A stretch of DNA of 64,000 nucleotides, taken from Plesiocystis pacifica SIR-1. GTDB lineage: Bacteria > Myxococcota_A > Polyangia > Nannocystales > Nannocystaceae. Shown one piece after another: positions 17,937-26,315 of the stretch. The translations under genes and the position numbers were made by a program. Under the pieces are notes generated by a model. That model was not told the origin of the DNA and did no database searches. It saw only the letters and a list, made by a program, of their open reading frames with translations. The first letter of the stretch is position 1. Each line of letters opens with the position of its first letter. The stretch is from the NCBI RefSeq assembly GCF_000170895.1, contig NZ_ABCS01000032.1, positions 24,662-88,661 of the forward strand. Direction: 5' to 3'.

Positions 17937-19787
17937 ATGGCCAAGAAAAAACGTGCGAAGAAGGCGAAGCCCGTGACCAAGAAGACCGTGACCCGACGGG
18001 GGAGCAAGGGGTCGAGCCGCGGCCGGAACACCGGGCCGAAGCGGGCAGCTGCGAAGAAGAAGACGGCGGCGAAGAAGAAAGCCGTGAAGAAGAAAGCCGT
18101 GAAGAAGAAAGCTGTGAAGAAGAAAGCAGCGAAGAAGAAGACGGCCGCGAAGAAGAAGACGGTTGCGAAGAAGAAGACGGCCGCGAAGAAGAAGACGGTT
18201 GCGAAGAAGAAGACGGCTGCGAAGAAGAAGACGGCTGCGAAGAAGAAGACGGCTGCGAAGAAGAAGACGGCAGCGAAGAAGCGGCCGGCGAAGAAAGCGG
18301 CTGTGAAGAAGAAGGCCGTAAAGCGGAAGCCGGCAGCGAAGAAGCCGGCAGCGAAGAAGCCGGCAGCGAAGAAGCCGGCAGCGAAGAAAAAAGCGCCAGC
18401 GGTGCACGGCTCCTTGCCGCGCAACGCCGTCCGCCTCCTCGACAGCCTCGAGCAGGCAGCCAGCCACGCCCTCGACCACCTCGCCAAGCTCGGGGTCGAC
18501 CACGCGGAGATCTCCGTCGCCCAGGGCGAGCGCCTCGAGGCGGGGGTCCGCCAGGGCGAGGTCGAGCTGGTCAAGGAGGCCAAGTCCCGCGGGATGAACG
18601 TGCGCATCGTCCACGGCGAGCGCGTGGCGACCTCCTCGACCACGGACCTGGGCCCGCAGGCCGTCGAGCGCTTCCTCGCCCGGGTGGTCGAGATGGCCGA
18701 GCTGTCCGAGCCGGACCCGCTCGCCGTCCCGCCCAGCCCGCGGGAGCTGACCAAGACCTTCCCGACCCTCGACCTGTGGGACCCCAAGATGGCCCGGGTC
18801 AAGGCCGACCGCGCCCTCAAGCTGGCGCTGCGCTGCGAGAAGGCGGCCTTCTCCGCGGACCGGCGCATCACCTCTTCGGAGGGGGCGACCTTCGCCCGCG
18901 GCGCCATCCACAGCGTGTTGATGACCTCTGGCGGCTTCCTCGGCCGGGACGCGGGGACCTACGCGAGCTTGTCGACGCAGGTCATCTGCGACGACGAGGG
19001 CGGCAAGAAGCGCAACGGCTCGCACTGGACCGCGGCGCGGTACATGGAGGACCTCCTCGATCCGCGGGTCGTGGGTCGGGAGGCGGCCCAGCGAGCCGTG
19101 CGGCGCCTGGGCGCGAGCCAGATGGACACCGGGGTCTACCCGGTGGTCTTCGACCGCGAGATCGCCCGGGCCATCGTCAGCATGGTCGGCGGCTGCGTCA
19201 TGGGGGACTCGGTCTACCGCGACCAGAGCTTCCTCAAGGACAAGCTCGGCGAGCTCGTGGCCAGCAACAAGGTCAGCATCGTCGACGACCCGCTGCTGCC
19301 CCGGGGCCTCGGCTCGCGCCGGCACGACGGCGAGGGCCGCTCGGTCAAGGTCAACCCGATCGTCCGCGCGGGCCGCCTCGATCGCTTCCTGCTCGACACC
19401 TACAGCGCGCGCAAGCTCAAGCTGCGCCCGACCCACGCCGCCGGCGGGGGCGGGGGCATCCCCTACGCGACGACGAGCAACCTCTACATGAAGAAGGGGC
19501 GGAGCAAGCCGGTGAGCTTGCTGCGCGGCATCGAAAAGGGGCTCTACGTCACTTCTATGATGGGCTTTGGCTTCGACCCGGTGACCGGCAACTTCAGCCG
19601 CGGGGCCTCGGGCTTTTTGATCGAGAACGGCGAGCTGACCCGGCCGGTGAGCGAGGTGACCATCTCGCGCAACCTCGGCGACATGCTCCTGGGCATCGAC
19701 GCCGTCGCCGACGACCTCGAGTTCACCAGCTCCGTGGCCGCGCCGAGCTTCCGCGTCGACTACATGACCATCTCGGGCCGGGGCTAG
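17937..19787 (+). CDS. TldE/PmbA-like protein fused to histone-H1-like Lys/Ala tail
   Basis: A 616-aa protein. Residues about 35-160 are almost only Lys, Ala and Thr/Val/Pro in AAKKKT and AVKKK repeats, like the tail of eukaryotic linker histone H1 or bacterial H1-like proteins. Residues about 165-616 are a PmbA/TldD-family domain (LDHLAKLGVDHAEISVAQGERLEAGV at its start, GFGFDPVTGNFSRGASGFLIENGELT near its end). The HExxxH of TldD is absent (FDREIARAIVSMVGG in its place), so this should be the non-catalytic TldE partner of the upstream protein. The tail could bind nucleic acid, an unusual feature for this family. The fusion is in one continuous frame. Confidence 0.88.
   Translation: MAKKKRAKKAKPVTKKTVTRRGSKGSSRGRNTGPKRAAAKKKTAAKKKAVKKKAVKKKAVKKKAAKKKTAAKKKTVAKKKTAAKKKTVAKKKTAAKKKTAAKKKTAAKKKTAAKKRPAKKAAVKKKAVKRKPAAKKPAAKKPAAKKPAAKKKAPAVHGSLPRNAVRLLDSLEQAASHALDHLAKLGVDHAEISVAQGERLEAGVRQGEVELVKEAKSRGMNVRIVHGERVATSSTTDLGPQAVERFLARVVEMAELSEPDPLAVPPSPRELTKTFPTLDLWDPKMARVKADRALKLALRCEKAAFSADRRITSSEGATFARGAIHSVLMTSGGFLGRDAGTYASLSTQVICDDEGGKKRNGSHWTAARYMEDLLDPRVVGREAAQRAVRRLGASQMDTGVYPVVFDREIARAIVSMVGGCVMGDSVYRDQSFLKDKLGELVASNKVSIVDDPLLPRGLGSRRHDGEGRSVKVNPIVRAGRLDRFLLDTYSARKLKLRPTHAAGGGGGIPYATTSNLYMKKGRSKPVSLLRGIEKGLYVTSMMGFGFDPVTGNFSRGASGFLIENGELTRPVSEVTISRNLGDMLLGIDAVADDLEFTSSVAAPSFRVDYMTISGRG
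18040..18400 (+). repeat. Coding repeat encoding the Lys/Ala tail
   Basis: Tandem 15-bp units such as GCGAAGAAGAAGACG (AKKKT) and AAAGCCGTGAAGAAG, with a final block of GCAGCGAAGAAGCCG units (AAKKP). This AG-rich stretch contrasts with the surrounding GC-rich coding sequence and is prone to slippage. Confidence 0.9.
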
Positions 19788-19788
19788 C

Positions 19789-20664
19789 TCAGGCCGGGAA
19801 CCACTCGGCGGCCAGCGGCGCGAGGGCGGCGACGATGGCCGCGTGGTCCTGGCCAGGGCCCGTGGCCAGCAGCCCGTGGTCGTTGCCGATGTCGGGCCCG
19901 GCGTAGTCGATGGCGCGCCCGGTCAGCGAGGTCAGCGTGCCCCCGGTGGCGTGGAGGATGACCTGGGGAGCGCAGCTGTCCCACAGCTTGGTGCCGATCG
20001 AGGGGTGGGCGTAGATGCGGGCCTGACCCCGGGCGACCATGGTGGTCTTGACCCCGCAGCTGCCGGTGCGCAGCTGCTGGTCGCGGGGGATGGCGAGGCG
20101 CTCGGCGAGGGGGTCGAGGCGAGGGCTGCGGTGGCTCTTGCTGGTCACGAGCTGCCACTCGAGGGGGTCGCGCTGGGCCGCGGGCCCGGTCAACGCCTGG
20201 GGGGCTCCGTCGCCCACGCGGGTCCAGGCCTCGCGGTGGTCAGCAGGGCCGGGGCCAAGCTCGACGCCCCAGCTGACGCGCCGGCTCCCGGGTTGGGCGA
20301 CCACCCCGAGGGCGGGGCGGCCCCCGACGCACAGGCCGATGTGGATCGCCCAGCTGGGGTCGCCGCCGGCGAAGTCGCGGGTCCCGTCGACGGGGTCGAT
20401 CATCCACACCCGCTCGGTCCGGCGCCAGGCGTCGTCGCGGGCCTTCTCCTCGGCCAAGATGGCGTCGCCCGGGAATTGGGCCCGCAGGGTCTCGACGATG
20501 GCCTGCTCGACGGCGAGGTCGGCCTGGGTCACGGGGCCCTGGTCGTCGGCCTTGTCCGTGGTCTGGAGGGTCTCGTCGCCGCCAGACTGGATGCGCAGGG
20601 CGATGGCGCCGCAGCGTTCGATGAGTTCGAGGGCGCAGCGAAGCTCCTGGGCGAGGACCGTCAT
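19789..20664 (-). CDS. Inositol-monophosphatase-family phosphatase, CysQ-like
   Basis: A 291-aa Mg2+-dependent phosphatase. It carries the family metal-binding motifs: EEK after AILA, IDPVDGTRDF, and WDSCAP near the C-terminus. Closest family roles are 3'(2'),5'-bisphosphate nucleotidase (CysQ, which recycles PAP) or inositol monophosphatase; the sequence alone does not decide, but the overall pattern resembles CysQ. It converges on the tldE-like gene with only 1 nt between stops. A CATACT box 7 nt before its ATG suggests a leaderless transcript. Confidence 0.85.
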   Translation of the reverse strand: MTVLAQELRCALELIERCGAIALRIQSGGDETLQTTDKADDQGPVTQADLAVEQAIVETLRAQFPGDAILAEEKARDDAWRRTERVWMIDPVDGTRDFAGGDPSWAIHIGLCVGGRPALGVVAQPGSRRVSWGVELGPGPADHREAWTRVGDGAPQALTGPAAQRDPLEWQLVTSKSHRSPRLDPLAERLAIPRDQQLRTGSCGVKTTMVARGQARIYAHPSIGTKLWDSCAPQVILHATGGTLTSLTGRAIDYAGPDIGNDHGLLATGPGQDHAAIVAALAPLAAEWFPA

Positions 20665-20671
20665 CGCGCGG

Positions 20672-20677
20672 AGTATG
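20672..20677 (-). promoter_or_regulatory. Candidate -10 box of the CysQ-like gene
   Basis: Read on the minus strand, CATACT ends 7 nt before the ATG at 20664. It faces the plus-strand box at 20735, so the 82-nt gap holds two divergent promoters. Confidence 0.5.
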
Positions 20678-20734
20678 GCGGTCGACGCGTCCGTCGAGCA
20701 AGTCGGACCAGACCATCGAGCCGCGGGAGCGTGC

Positions 20735-20740
20735 TAGACC
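20735..20740 (+). promoter_or_regulatory. Candidate -10 box of the membrane protein gene at 20747
   Basis: TAGACC ends 6 nt before the ATG, the spacing expected if the A of ATG is the first transcribed base. Confidence 0.5.
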
Positions 20741-20746
20741 GGGACC

Positions 20747-21394
20747 ATGGTCGGCAGCATCGAAGGCGAGGCCCTGCACGCGCACCGGGCGAGGCTCGTG
20801 AGCCAGGCTCTGTACGGCTTTTGGACCGCGCTGCCGGTGTTCGTGGCGACCCTCGCGATGTGGCGCCCCGAGCTGTGGCTCCTGGCGACGATCTCGGGGG
20901 TCGTGGTGTTCGCCGGGGGCTTCGGCAGCGTGCGCGGGGCCCGAGAGCTGCGCCTGCCCCTCGCGGAGCGCTTTGAGCTCGAGGATGAGGTGCTGACCCG
21001 CTACGTCGGCGGGGAGGCCGTGGCCCGCATCCCTCGGGGGTCGATCAAGACGGCGTTCGCTGACCGGCGCAACCTGATGATCGGAGGCGGGCGCAAGCAG
21101 ATCATCATCCCTCGGGCGAGCGAGGGCTTTGACGAGCTCGAGGCGCAGGTCCGGCTGTGGGTGCCGATCCAGACCCGGCGGGAGATGTTCGAGGGGCTGG
21201 GGCGTCGCAACCTCGCGCGCGTGGTGGTGTTTGGGGTCCTCATGTGCGCGGCGCTGGGCTACATGGTTTGGTTGACGGGGCTTTGGGTTCCGGCGACGGG
21301 TGGGGTGCTCGGGGGGGTGGTCGTGGCGGAGGGGTCGCGGCGGGTGTTGTTGGGGGGGAGTTTGGCTCGGGTCGAGGGCTTGGCTGGGGACTGA
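20747..21394 (+). CDS. Hypothetical membrane protein
   Basis: A 215-aa protein that I do not recognise. Two adjoining hydrophobic segments (about residues 22-62) are followed by a soluble middle part (about 65-145) that resembles a PH-like or short beta domain in membrane proteins, then two more hydrophobic segments (about 148-200) with many Gly and Val. Codon use in the last 30 codons is Gly/Trp-rich and less typical, but no internal stop occurs. The start is well placed by a -10 box 6 nt upstream. No function can be assigned from its neighbours. Confidence 0.65.
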   Translation: MVGSIEGEALHAHRARLVSQALYGFWTALPVFVATLAMWRPELWLLATISGVVVFAGGFGSVRGARELRLPLAERFELEDEVLTRYVGGEAVARIPRGSIKTAFADRRNLMIGGGRKQIIIPRASEGFDELEAQVRLWVPIQTRREMFEGLGRRNLARVVVFGVLMCAALGYMVWLTGLWVPATGGVLGGVVVAEGSRRVLLGGSLARVEGLAGD

Positions 21395-21418
21395 GGAGTC
21401 TCTCGGCTTCGTTGGGGG

Positions 21419-21578
21419 GCGGGCACGGGCCGGGAGGGTCGGATCCCCCGCTGTCGCCTGCGTGCGTGGGGTGGTCTGGTCTCGGGCTCTTGGTGTTGGC
21501 GTGGGTCGGGGCTCCGGCCCTCGCTGGGGCGGCTCCTAACGCTGGGGGATCCGACCCTCCCGGCCCTCTTGTGCCCGC
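21419..21578. repeat. Long inverted repeat between convergent genes
   Basis: A 23-bp perfect inverted repeat (21427-21449 and 21544-21566, arm GGGCCGGGAGGGTCGGATCC plus CCC) is extended outward by an 8-bp arm GCGGGCAC (21419-21426, and its complement at 21571-21578) after a 4-nt bulge. The spacer is 94 nt and non-coding. It fills the gap between two converging genes and could act as a two-way terminator, a cruciform, or the remnant of a small mobile element. Confidence 0.85.
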
Positions 21579-21618
21579 TTGGGTTTGCGGGGGCTGGGGG
21601 CCTTTCGCGTAGTGAGAG

Positions 21619-23670
21619 CTAGTCGAGCAGGTCGACGCCGACGTGCTCTTGGACGGACTCGGCGATGGCGGGGACGTAGGTCTCGGCGAGCTCGGGGTGG
21701 CCGCTGCGGGCGAGCTGGACGATCAGGGCGCGGCTCGGCTCGACGTAGGCGCTGGCGAGGTCGGCGGACCAGGGGTGGCTCTTGGGGTGCTCGAGGCCGG
21801 CGAAGTCTTCGGGGCGGGCCTGGCAGCGATCGAGGGCGGCGAGGTGGCGCTGGGCGATGGCCTCGGGTTGCCAGTCCTCGGGGCGAAAGCGGGGGTGGTC
21901 CGGGGGGAGGACGACGCGCCACAGCAGGCCTTCGGGGACTCGGGGGAGGCGCTGGGCGGGCTCGGAGAAGACGTTGGCGAGGTAGATGGGGACGCTGTCG
22001 AGCTCGGGGTCGGACCAGATCGCCCCGATCAGGCGCAGGGGTTTTTCGACGTCGGGGAGGCTGGGCAGGCGCTCGCGGAGGTGGGCGCGGTACCAGGGGT
22101 GCACGAGGAGCTGGGCGTCGATGTAGAGGGTGTGCTCGCCGGCGCCGAGGACCGACTGGACGTAGAGGGCGGGGAAGCTGCGGTGGTCGTCGGTGCCGAA
22201 CACGATGGCGCGCACGGGCGGTGAGCCGGAGTCGTCGGGCGTGGCCGGGACGCCGGGTCCCTCGGGGTCGGGGCTGCTGACGAGGTCGAGGGCGGCGACC
22301 TCGACCCCGCGCTCGGTGGCAGGGCGGCCGCGCTCGAGCACGGCGCCGAGCTGAGCGAGGAGCAGGACGAGGACGAGGCCGAGGCCGCCGACGGCGAGCA
22401 GGGTCGCGGAGCGGCTGGCCTTCGAGCCGGCGAGAGACTGCGAAGAGGCGAGGGATCGCCCCCCGCGGACCGCGGCCCAGATCAGGGCGGGCGTCCACAG
22501 CAGGGCGGGGAGCAGGTCGAAGCGCTCGAGGATCCACGCGCCGAAGGGGGTCGCGGGGTCGATGTTCTGGATCGCGGGGAAGGCCACGGTGCAGGCGAGC
22601 AGGGCCCCGAGCCAGCCCAGGAGCACGCCGGGGTTGGGGCCGGCGGAGCTCGAACCCGTTTCAGTCTCGGGGCCCCGGCGCGCGGCCGCGAGGACTAGAA
22701 AGGTGGCGAGGCCGAGGACGATCGCGGCGCCGATCCACGCGGAGCTGGCCGTGCTCGCGGTGAACACCTCGCCGAGGTTGGTGAGGCTGCGGCCGAGGGT
22801 CGCGGTGGCGGCGACCTCTTCTTCGTGGAGGCTCAGGCTGAAGGTCCCGTAGTCTCGGCGCAGCACGTGGTGGGCGAAGCCCGCGGGAGATCGGACGTCG
22901 CCCCAGCGCCACGCTCCGCCTGCGCCGATCGGCAGGGTCAGCAGGGGCGCGAGGCCCAGGGCGCTGCCGAGCAGGCCCGCGCCCCCGGTCGCGACGAGCA
23001 ATTTCGGAAAACCCGAGCCCGGCTTCGTGTTGCGGGGCCACGCGGCACCCACGGCCAGGGGGACGAGCAGCACGGCCGTGAGGTGGTGGCTGAGCGCGAG
23101 GCCGAGGAGCAGGCCGAGGCCGAGGGAGCGGCGGATCGGGGAGCGTTCGGGCGGGGGAGGGCGCAAGGCTGTGCGCAGGAACAGGGCACAAAACAGCAGG
23201 TGAGGGCCCCACACCTCGGAGTCGAACACGTGCAGGCCCACGGCTGGCGCGGACGCGACGAGCAGCACGATCCCGGCGCTGGCCCAGGCGATCGCGGGCG
23301 GCAGCGGGGCGTCGTCTTCGGTGCACAGCGCGAGGGCGCAGCGGTGGATCAGCACGAAGGCGACCACGCCGGCGAGGCTCGAGGGGAGCGCAGCGGCGAT
23401 CGCAGGGGGGATGCCGAGGCCTTCGCACACCCGCGAGAGCAGGCCCAGGATGCGCATCCACGGGTAGCCCGAAGGGTGCGCTACGCCACCACGGAGCATG
23501 ATCGTGGCGAACTCTCCGGCGTCGCCGGCCTGCACGGCCCGGGGCATGGACCACAGCGCGAGCCCGGCGATGGCCAGCAGCAAGGCTGCGCTCGACACGA
23601 GGCTCGAATCGATGACCCGCGAGCGCACGTCGGGCTCGGCCTCACTCGCCTGCGCTTTGTCCCTCATCAT
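21619..23670 (-). CDS. DUF2723-type polytopic membrane protein, probable glycosyltransferase
   Basis: A 683-aa membrane protein with about ten hydrophobic helices in the first 470 residues and a soluble C-terminal part of about 200 residues. The start of the membrane domain has GDAGEFATIMLRGGVAHPSGYP, the conserved Asp-Glu loop of the DUF2723/GT-C-like family (TMEM260 relatives), which are thought to use lipid-linked sugars. The start is the ATG at 23670 (followed by a second ATG); the frame is open to 23841, but that would run through the tetR gene. Only 27 nt separate it from the divergent TetR regulator, which may control it. Confidence 0.8.
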   Translation of the reverse strand: MMRDKAQASEAEPDVRSRVIDSSLVSSAALLLAIAGLALWSMPRAVQAGDAGEFATIMLRGGVAHPSGYPWMRILGLLSRVCEGLGIPPAIAAALPSSLAGVVAFVLIHRCALALCTEDDAPLPPAIAWASAGIVLLVASAPAVGLHVFDSEVWGPHLLFCALFLRTALRPPPPERSPIRRSLGLGLLLGLALSHHLTAVLLVPLAVGAAWPRNTKPGSGFPKLLVATGGAGLLGSALGLAPLLTLPIGAGGAWRWGDVRSPAGFAHHVLRRDYGTFSLSLHEEEVAATATLGRSLTNLGEVFTASTASSAWIGAAIVLGLATFLVLAAARRGPETETGSSSAGPNPGVLLGWLGALLACTVAFPAIQNIDPATPFGAWILERFDLLPALLWTPALIWAAVRGGRSLASSQSLAGSKASRSATLLAVGGLGLVLVLLLAQLGAVLERGRPATERGVEVAALDLVSSPDPEGPGVPATPDDSGSPPVRAIVFGTDDHRSFPALYVQSVLGAGEHTLYIDAQLLVHPWYRAHLRERLPSLPDVEKPLRLIGAIWSDPELDSVPIYLANVFSEPAQRLPRVPEGLLWRVVLPPDHPRFRPEDWQPEAIAQRHLAALDRCQARPEDFAGLEHPKSHPWSADLASAYVEPSRALIVQLARSGHPELAETYVPAIAESVQEHVGVDLLD

Positions 23671-23685
23671 CGAGCAGAATGATGT

Positions 23686-23691
23686 TATCGT
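23686..23691 (+). promoter_or_regulatory. Candidate -10 box of the tetR-type gene
   Basis: TATCGT ends 6 nt before GTG 23698. The 27-bp divergent gap (23671-23697) must also hold the upstream signals of the opposite gene (TAACAT on the minus strand ends 11 nt before its ATG), so a regulator bound here would affect both. Confidence 0.5.
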
Positions 23692-23697
23692 AGGCTC

Positions 23698-24306
23698 GTG
23701 TCTCGGCGCTGTAATGCAGGTTTGAGGGAGTCCATCATTCAGACCAGCCTGGAGCTCGGAAGCCAGCTCGGTGAGGAGGGTCTGACCATGCGGGGGATTG
23801 CTTCCCGCCTTGGCGTGAGCGCGACGGCGCTCTATCAGCACTTCGAGAGCAAGGCGTCGATCTTGCGGGAGATTCGGGTCTACGGCCTCGATCTACTCCA
23901 CGACTCGCTCAAGCCGGCCTTCGAGCAGACGGACATCGTCGAGCGCATGCGCGACATTACCCGTCGCTACATTCAGTTCGCGCGGGGCAACCCGTGGCTC
24001 TACTCGGTGCTGATGGAGCACGACCAGCTCGAGTGGGATCGCATGAGCCAAGACGACATCAAGTTCATCTTGCGACCGCTGGGCCTGCTCAAGGAGACCA
24101 TGGCGGCGGGGCGCGAGGCCGGGGTGTGGCGCGACGACATCAGCATCGAGCTCGCCTCCTTCCGGGTGTGGGCATCGGTCCATGGGCTGTGCTCGCTGCT
24201 CAACAACGGGCGCTTTAGCGAGAAGCACCCGGCGTTCCCGATCCCCGACGAGAAGACCCTCATCGACGCCTTCGCCGATGGTGTGATCTCGACGCTGACC
24301 AAGTAA
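23698..24306 (+). CDS. TetR/AcrR-family transcriptional regulator
   Basis: A 202-aa repressor-type protein. The N-terminal helix-turn-helix (about residues 10-57) reads GLTMRGIASRLGVSATALYQHFESKASIL, a typical TetR DNA-binding motif. The C-terminal ligand-binding part resembles the TetR_C_33/WHG group (RYIQFARGNPWLYSVL). The GTG start is fixed by a -10 box 6 nt upstream. By position it probably controls itself and the divergent membrane glycosyltransferase gene; the ligand is unknown. Confidence 0.9.
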   Translation: MSRRCNAGLRESIIQTSLELGSQLGEEGLTMRGIASRLGVSATALYQHFESKASILREIRVYGLDLLHDSLKPAFEQTDIVERMRDITRRYIQFARGNPWLYSVLMEHDQLEWDRMSQDDIKFILRPLGLLKETMAAGREAGVWRDDISIELASFRVWASVHGLCSLLNNGRFSEKHPAFPIPDEKTLIDAFADGVISTLTK

Positions 24307-24317
24307 GGGCTCGCCGC

Positions 24318-26315
24318 CTAGCGCGGCAGCAATTTGTCGAGGGCGAGCATGAGCTCGCCCGCGGGCGTGACGACCAGCATCGAGCTGTCGAGGCGGGCCG
24401 TCAGGGCGTCGCGCAGGGCGTCGTCGGAGGGCTCGCTGGCCTGAGTCTCGCTAGCCTGCGGCGCGTTGGGCTCGGAGCTGGCGCGCAGCAGCTCGAGGGC
24501 CCGGGCGTCGATGAGCGCCCGCCAGTCCGCGCCGGGCTCGAGGGTGCGGCAGCCGCTCGGCCAGGCGGCGAGCTGAAAGCGTCGACCCTCGCGGTCGAGG
24601 ATGTTTTGCAGCCAGGGGTTGCGAGCGGTGCACAGCAGATCGAGCTCGTGGTCGGTCCAGCTGTCCGCGGCGATGACGGTGAGCGCCCGGCCGAGGCGGC
24701 GGTCGACGGGGCCGCTGCCCGAGGCGCCCGGCGGGGGGAAGCTGCCCGAGTCGGCGCTGATCGAGGCGAAGCGGTCGCCAGCGAGCTGGCTGAGGTCGCC
24801 GATCGGCGTGCGGATCCGGGCCAGGGCCTCGTGGGCGGGCGGGCGCGCGTCGGGGTCCGGGTCCATCCATCGCGCGATCTCGTCGCGGTCGGCGGCCGGG
24901 AGGGCGCTCGCCTCGGGGGTGAAGCGGCCCACGGACAGGGCGGCCCACAGCGCGCCGAGCATGTAGATGTCGCCGGCCTGGGACGCCGGCGCGCCGGCGC
25001 GCTGCTCGGGCGGGGTCATGGCCAGGAGCTCGTCAAGGCCGCCGGTGCGCGTGGCGACGAGCCCGGCGAGGTGGTGGGCGCCGAAGGGCCCGAGCAGCGG
25101 GCGGCCGAGGGCGTCGCAGACGATCTGGCTAGGGAACAGGGAGCCGTGGGTGAGCCCGGCCGCGTGGGCTTGGGCAAGGGCCTCGAGCATGAAGGCGATC
25201 AGCGAGCGGGCCCGGGCGCCCGCGGCCGCGGCGAGGCCTGGGGGGCGGATCAGGTTGCGGAGGATCGGGCCTTCCCGGCGCGGCATGACCAGCAGGCCCT
25301 CGCGGGCGTCGAGGCGCAGGATCGGGCGGATGGCCGGGTGGGCGAGGGCGTCGGCGGCCACGGCCGCGGCGGCGAAGCGGTCGAGGGCCGTCAACACGGC
25401 GGGCTCGGGGCGGTCGAGGTCGCCGTACTCGGCGAGCAGCAGGTGCAGCTCGATCTCCTGGAGGTCGACGCGGTCGACCCCGACGTAGGCCGCGCCCGCG
25501 AACACGGCGGGCAAGGTCCCGGTGACTCGGTAGCGGCCCTGGGAGGCGAGCTCCGTGGGGCTGCGCTCGGGCTGGGCCTCGTCCTCGGCGAGCACCAGCT
25601 GGGCGGCGAGGTCGTGGCCGAGGCTGGCGAGGGCGCGGGCGAGCAGCCGGCGGACCTGGGCGCCGAGCTCTCCGGCGAAGGCCCCGGCGCGCCGGGCCTC
25701 CTGGCAGTGGCGCGCGGCCGCCTCGGCGTCGCCCAGATCCCAGCACAGCGAGGCCGCGAGGGCGTGGAGCTGGGCGGCGTGGCGGTTGGCGTCGCTGTTG
25801 GCGTTGCCGAGGTCGCGGCGCTCGTGGACGGGCAGGGGGCCGAGGGCCTCGAGGGCCTCGCGGGTCATGCCCGACTCGGCCAAGGCGGTGGCGGCCGCGA
25901 GCCGATCGCCGCTGCGCTCGAGGGCCGCGGCGCGCTCGGTCGGCGGGGCCTTGGCGATCTCGAGCACGCGGGCGGCCTCGCGATGGCGGCGGCGCTTGGT
26001 CAGCAGGGCGGCCGCGGCCTCGGCCTGCTCGGCGTCGCCGCTGGCCTCGAGGGCGAGGTAGACCGCCTCGGCCGCCGCGGGGGCGCCGTCTTCGAGGGCG
26101 GCCCGGAGCGCGTCGAGCAGGCGCCCGGCGTCGAGGTAGCGGGCGCTGGCTCCGGCGAAGTCCCAGATCTGCTCGAGCACCCAGCCGGCCTCGGCGTGCT
26201 GGCCGGCCCCGGCGAGCTCGCCCGCGACGGCCTCGTGCTCGCCCCGGCGCAGGCGCGCGCGGAGCTCGGGGGCGAGGCCCTTGCCCAGGTCTTCACGGCG
26301 CTCGAGGGTCGGCAA
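24318..26315 (-). CDS. TPR-like/protein-kinase-like protein, probable pseudokinase
   Basis: A 665-aa protein. Residues about 1-260 are Ala/Leu/Arg-rich helical repeats of TPR type. Residues about 265-500 have the fold order of a Ser/Thr kinase: a catalytic-loop-like AGLTHGSLFPSQIV where HRDLKPxN would be expected, and GPFGAHHL where DFG would be expected. Both catalytic Asp residues are therefore missing, and I see no clear Lys-Glu pair, so it is probably a pseudokinase or scaffold. The start is TTG 26315, overlapping the upstream lipoprotein gene by 23 nt, which suggests co-expression. Confidence 0.72.
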   Translation of the reverse strand: MPTLERREDLGKGLAPELRARLRRGEHEAVAGELAGAGQHAEAGWVLEQIWDFAGASARYLDAGRLLDALRAALEDGAPAAAEAVYLALEASGDAEQAEAAAALLTKRRRHREAARVLEIAKAPPTERAAALERSGDRLAAATALAESGMTREALEALGPLPVHERRDLGNANSDANRHAAQLHALAASLCWDLGDAEAAARHCQEARRAGAFAGELGAQVRRLLARALASLGHDLAAQLVLAEDEAQPERSPTELASQGRYRVTGTLPAVFAGAAYVGVDRVDLQEIELHLLLAEYGDLDRPEPAVLTALDRFAAAAVAADALAHPAIRPILRLDAREGLLVMPRREGPILRNLIRPPGLAAAAGARARSLIAFMLEALAQAHAAGLTHGSLFPSQIVCDALGRPLLGPFGAHHLAGLVATRTGGLDELLAMTPPEQRAGAPASQAGDIYMLGALWAALSVGRFTPEASALPAADRDEIARWMDPDPDARPPAHEALARIRTPIGDLSQLAGDRFASISADSGSFPPPGASGSGPVDRRLGRALTVIAADSWTDHELDLLCTARNPWLQNILDREGRRFQLAAWPSGCRTLEPGADWRALIDARALELLRASSEPNAPQASETQASEPSDDALRDALTARLDSSMLVVTPAGELMLALDKLLPR

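Noticed and set aside
21395..21618. A 151-codon frame (21157-21612) running through the gap after the membrane protein
   Set aside because: It overlaps the real gene in another frame and is Gly/Trp-rich. The gap is better explained by the inverted repeat.
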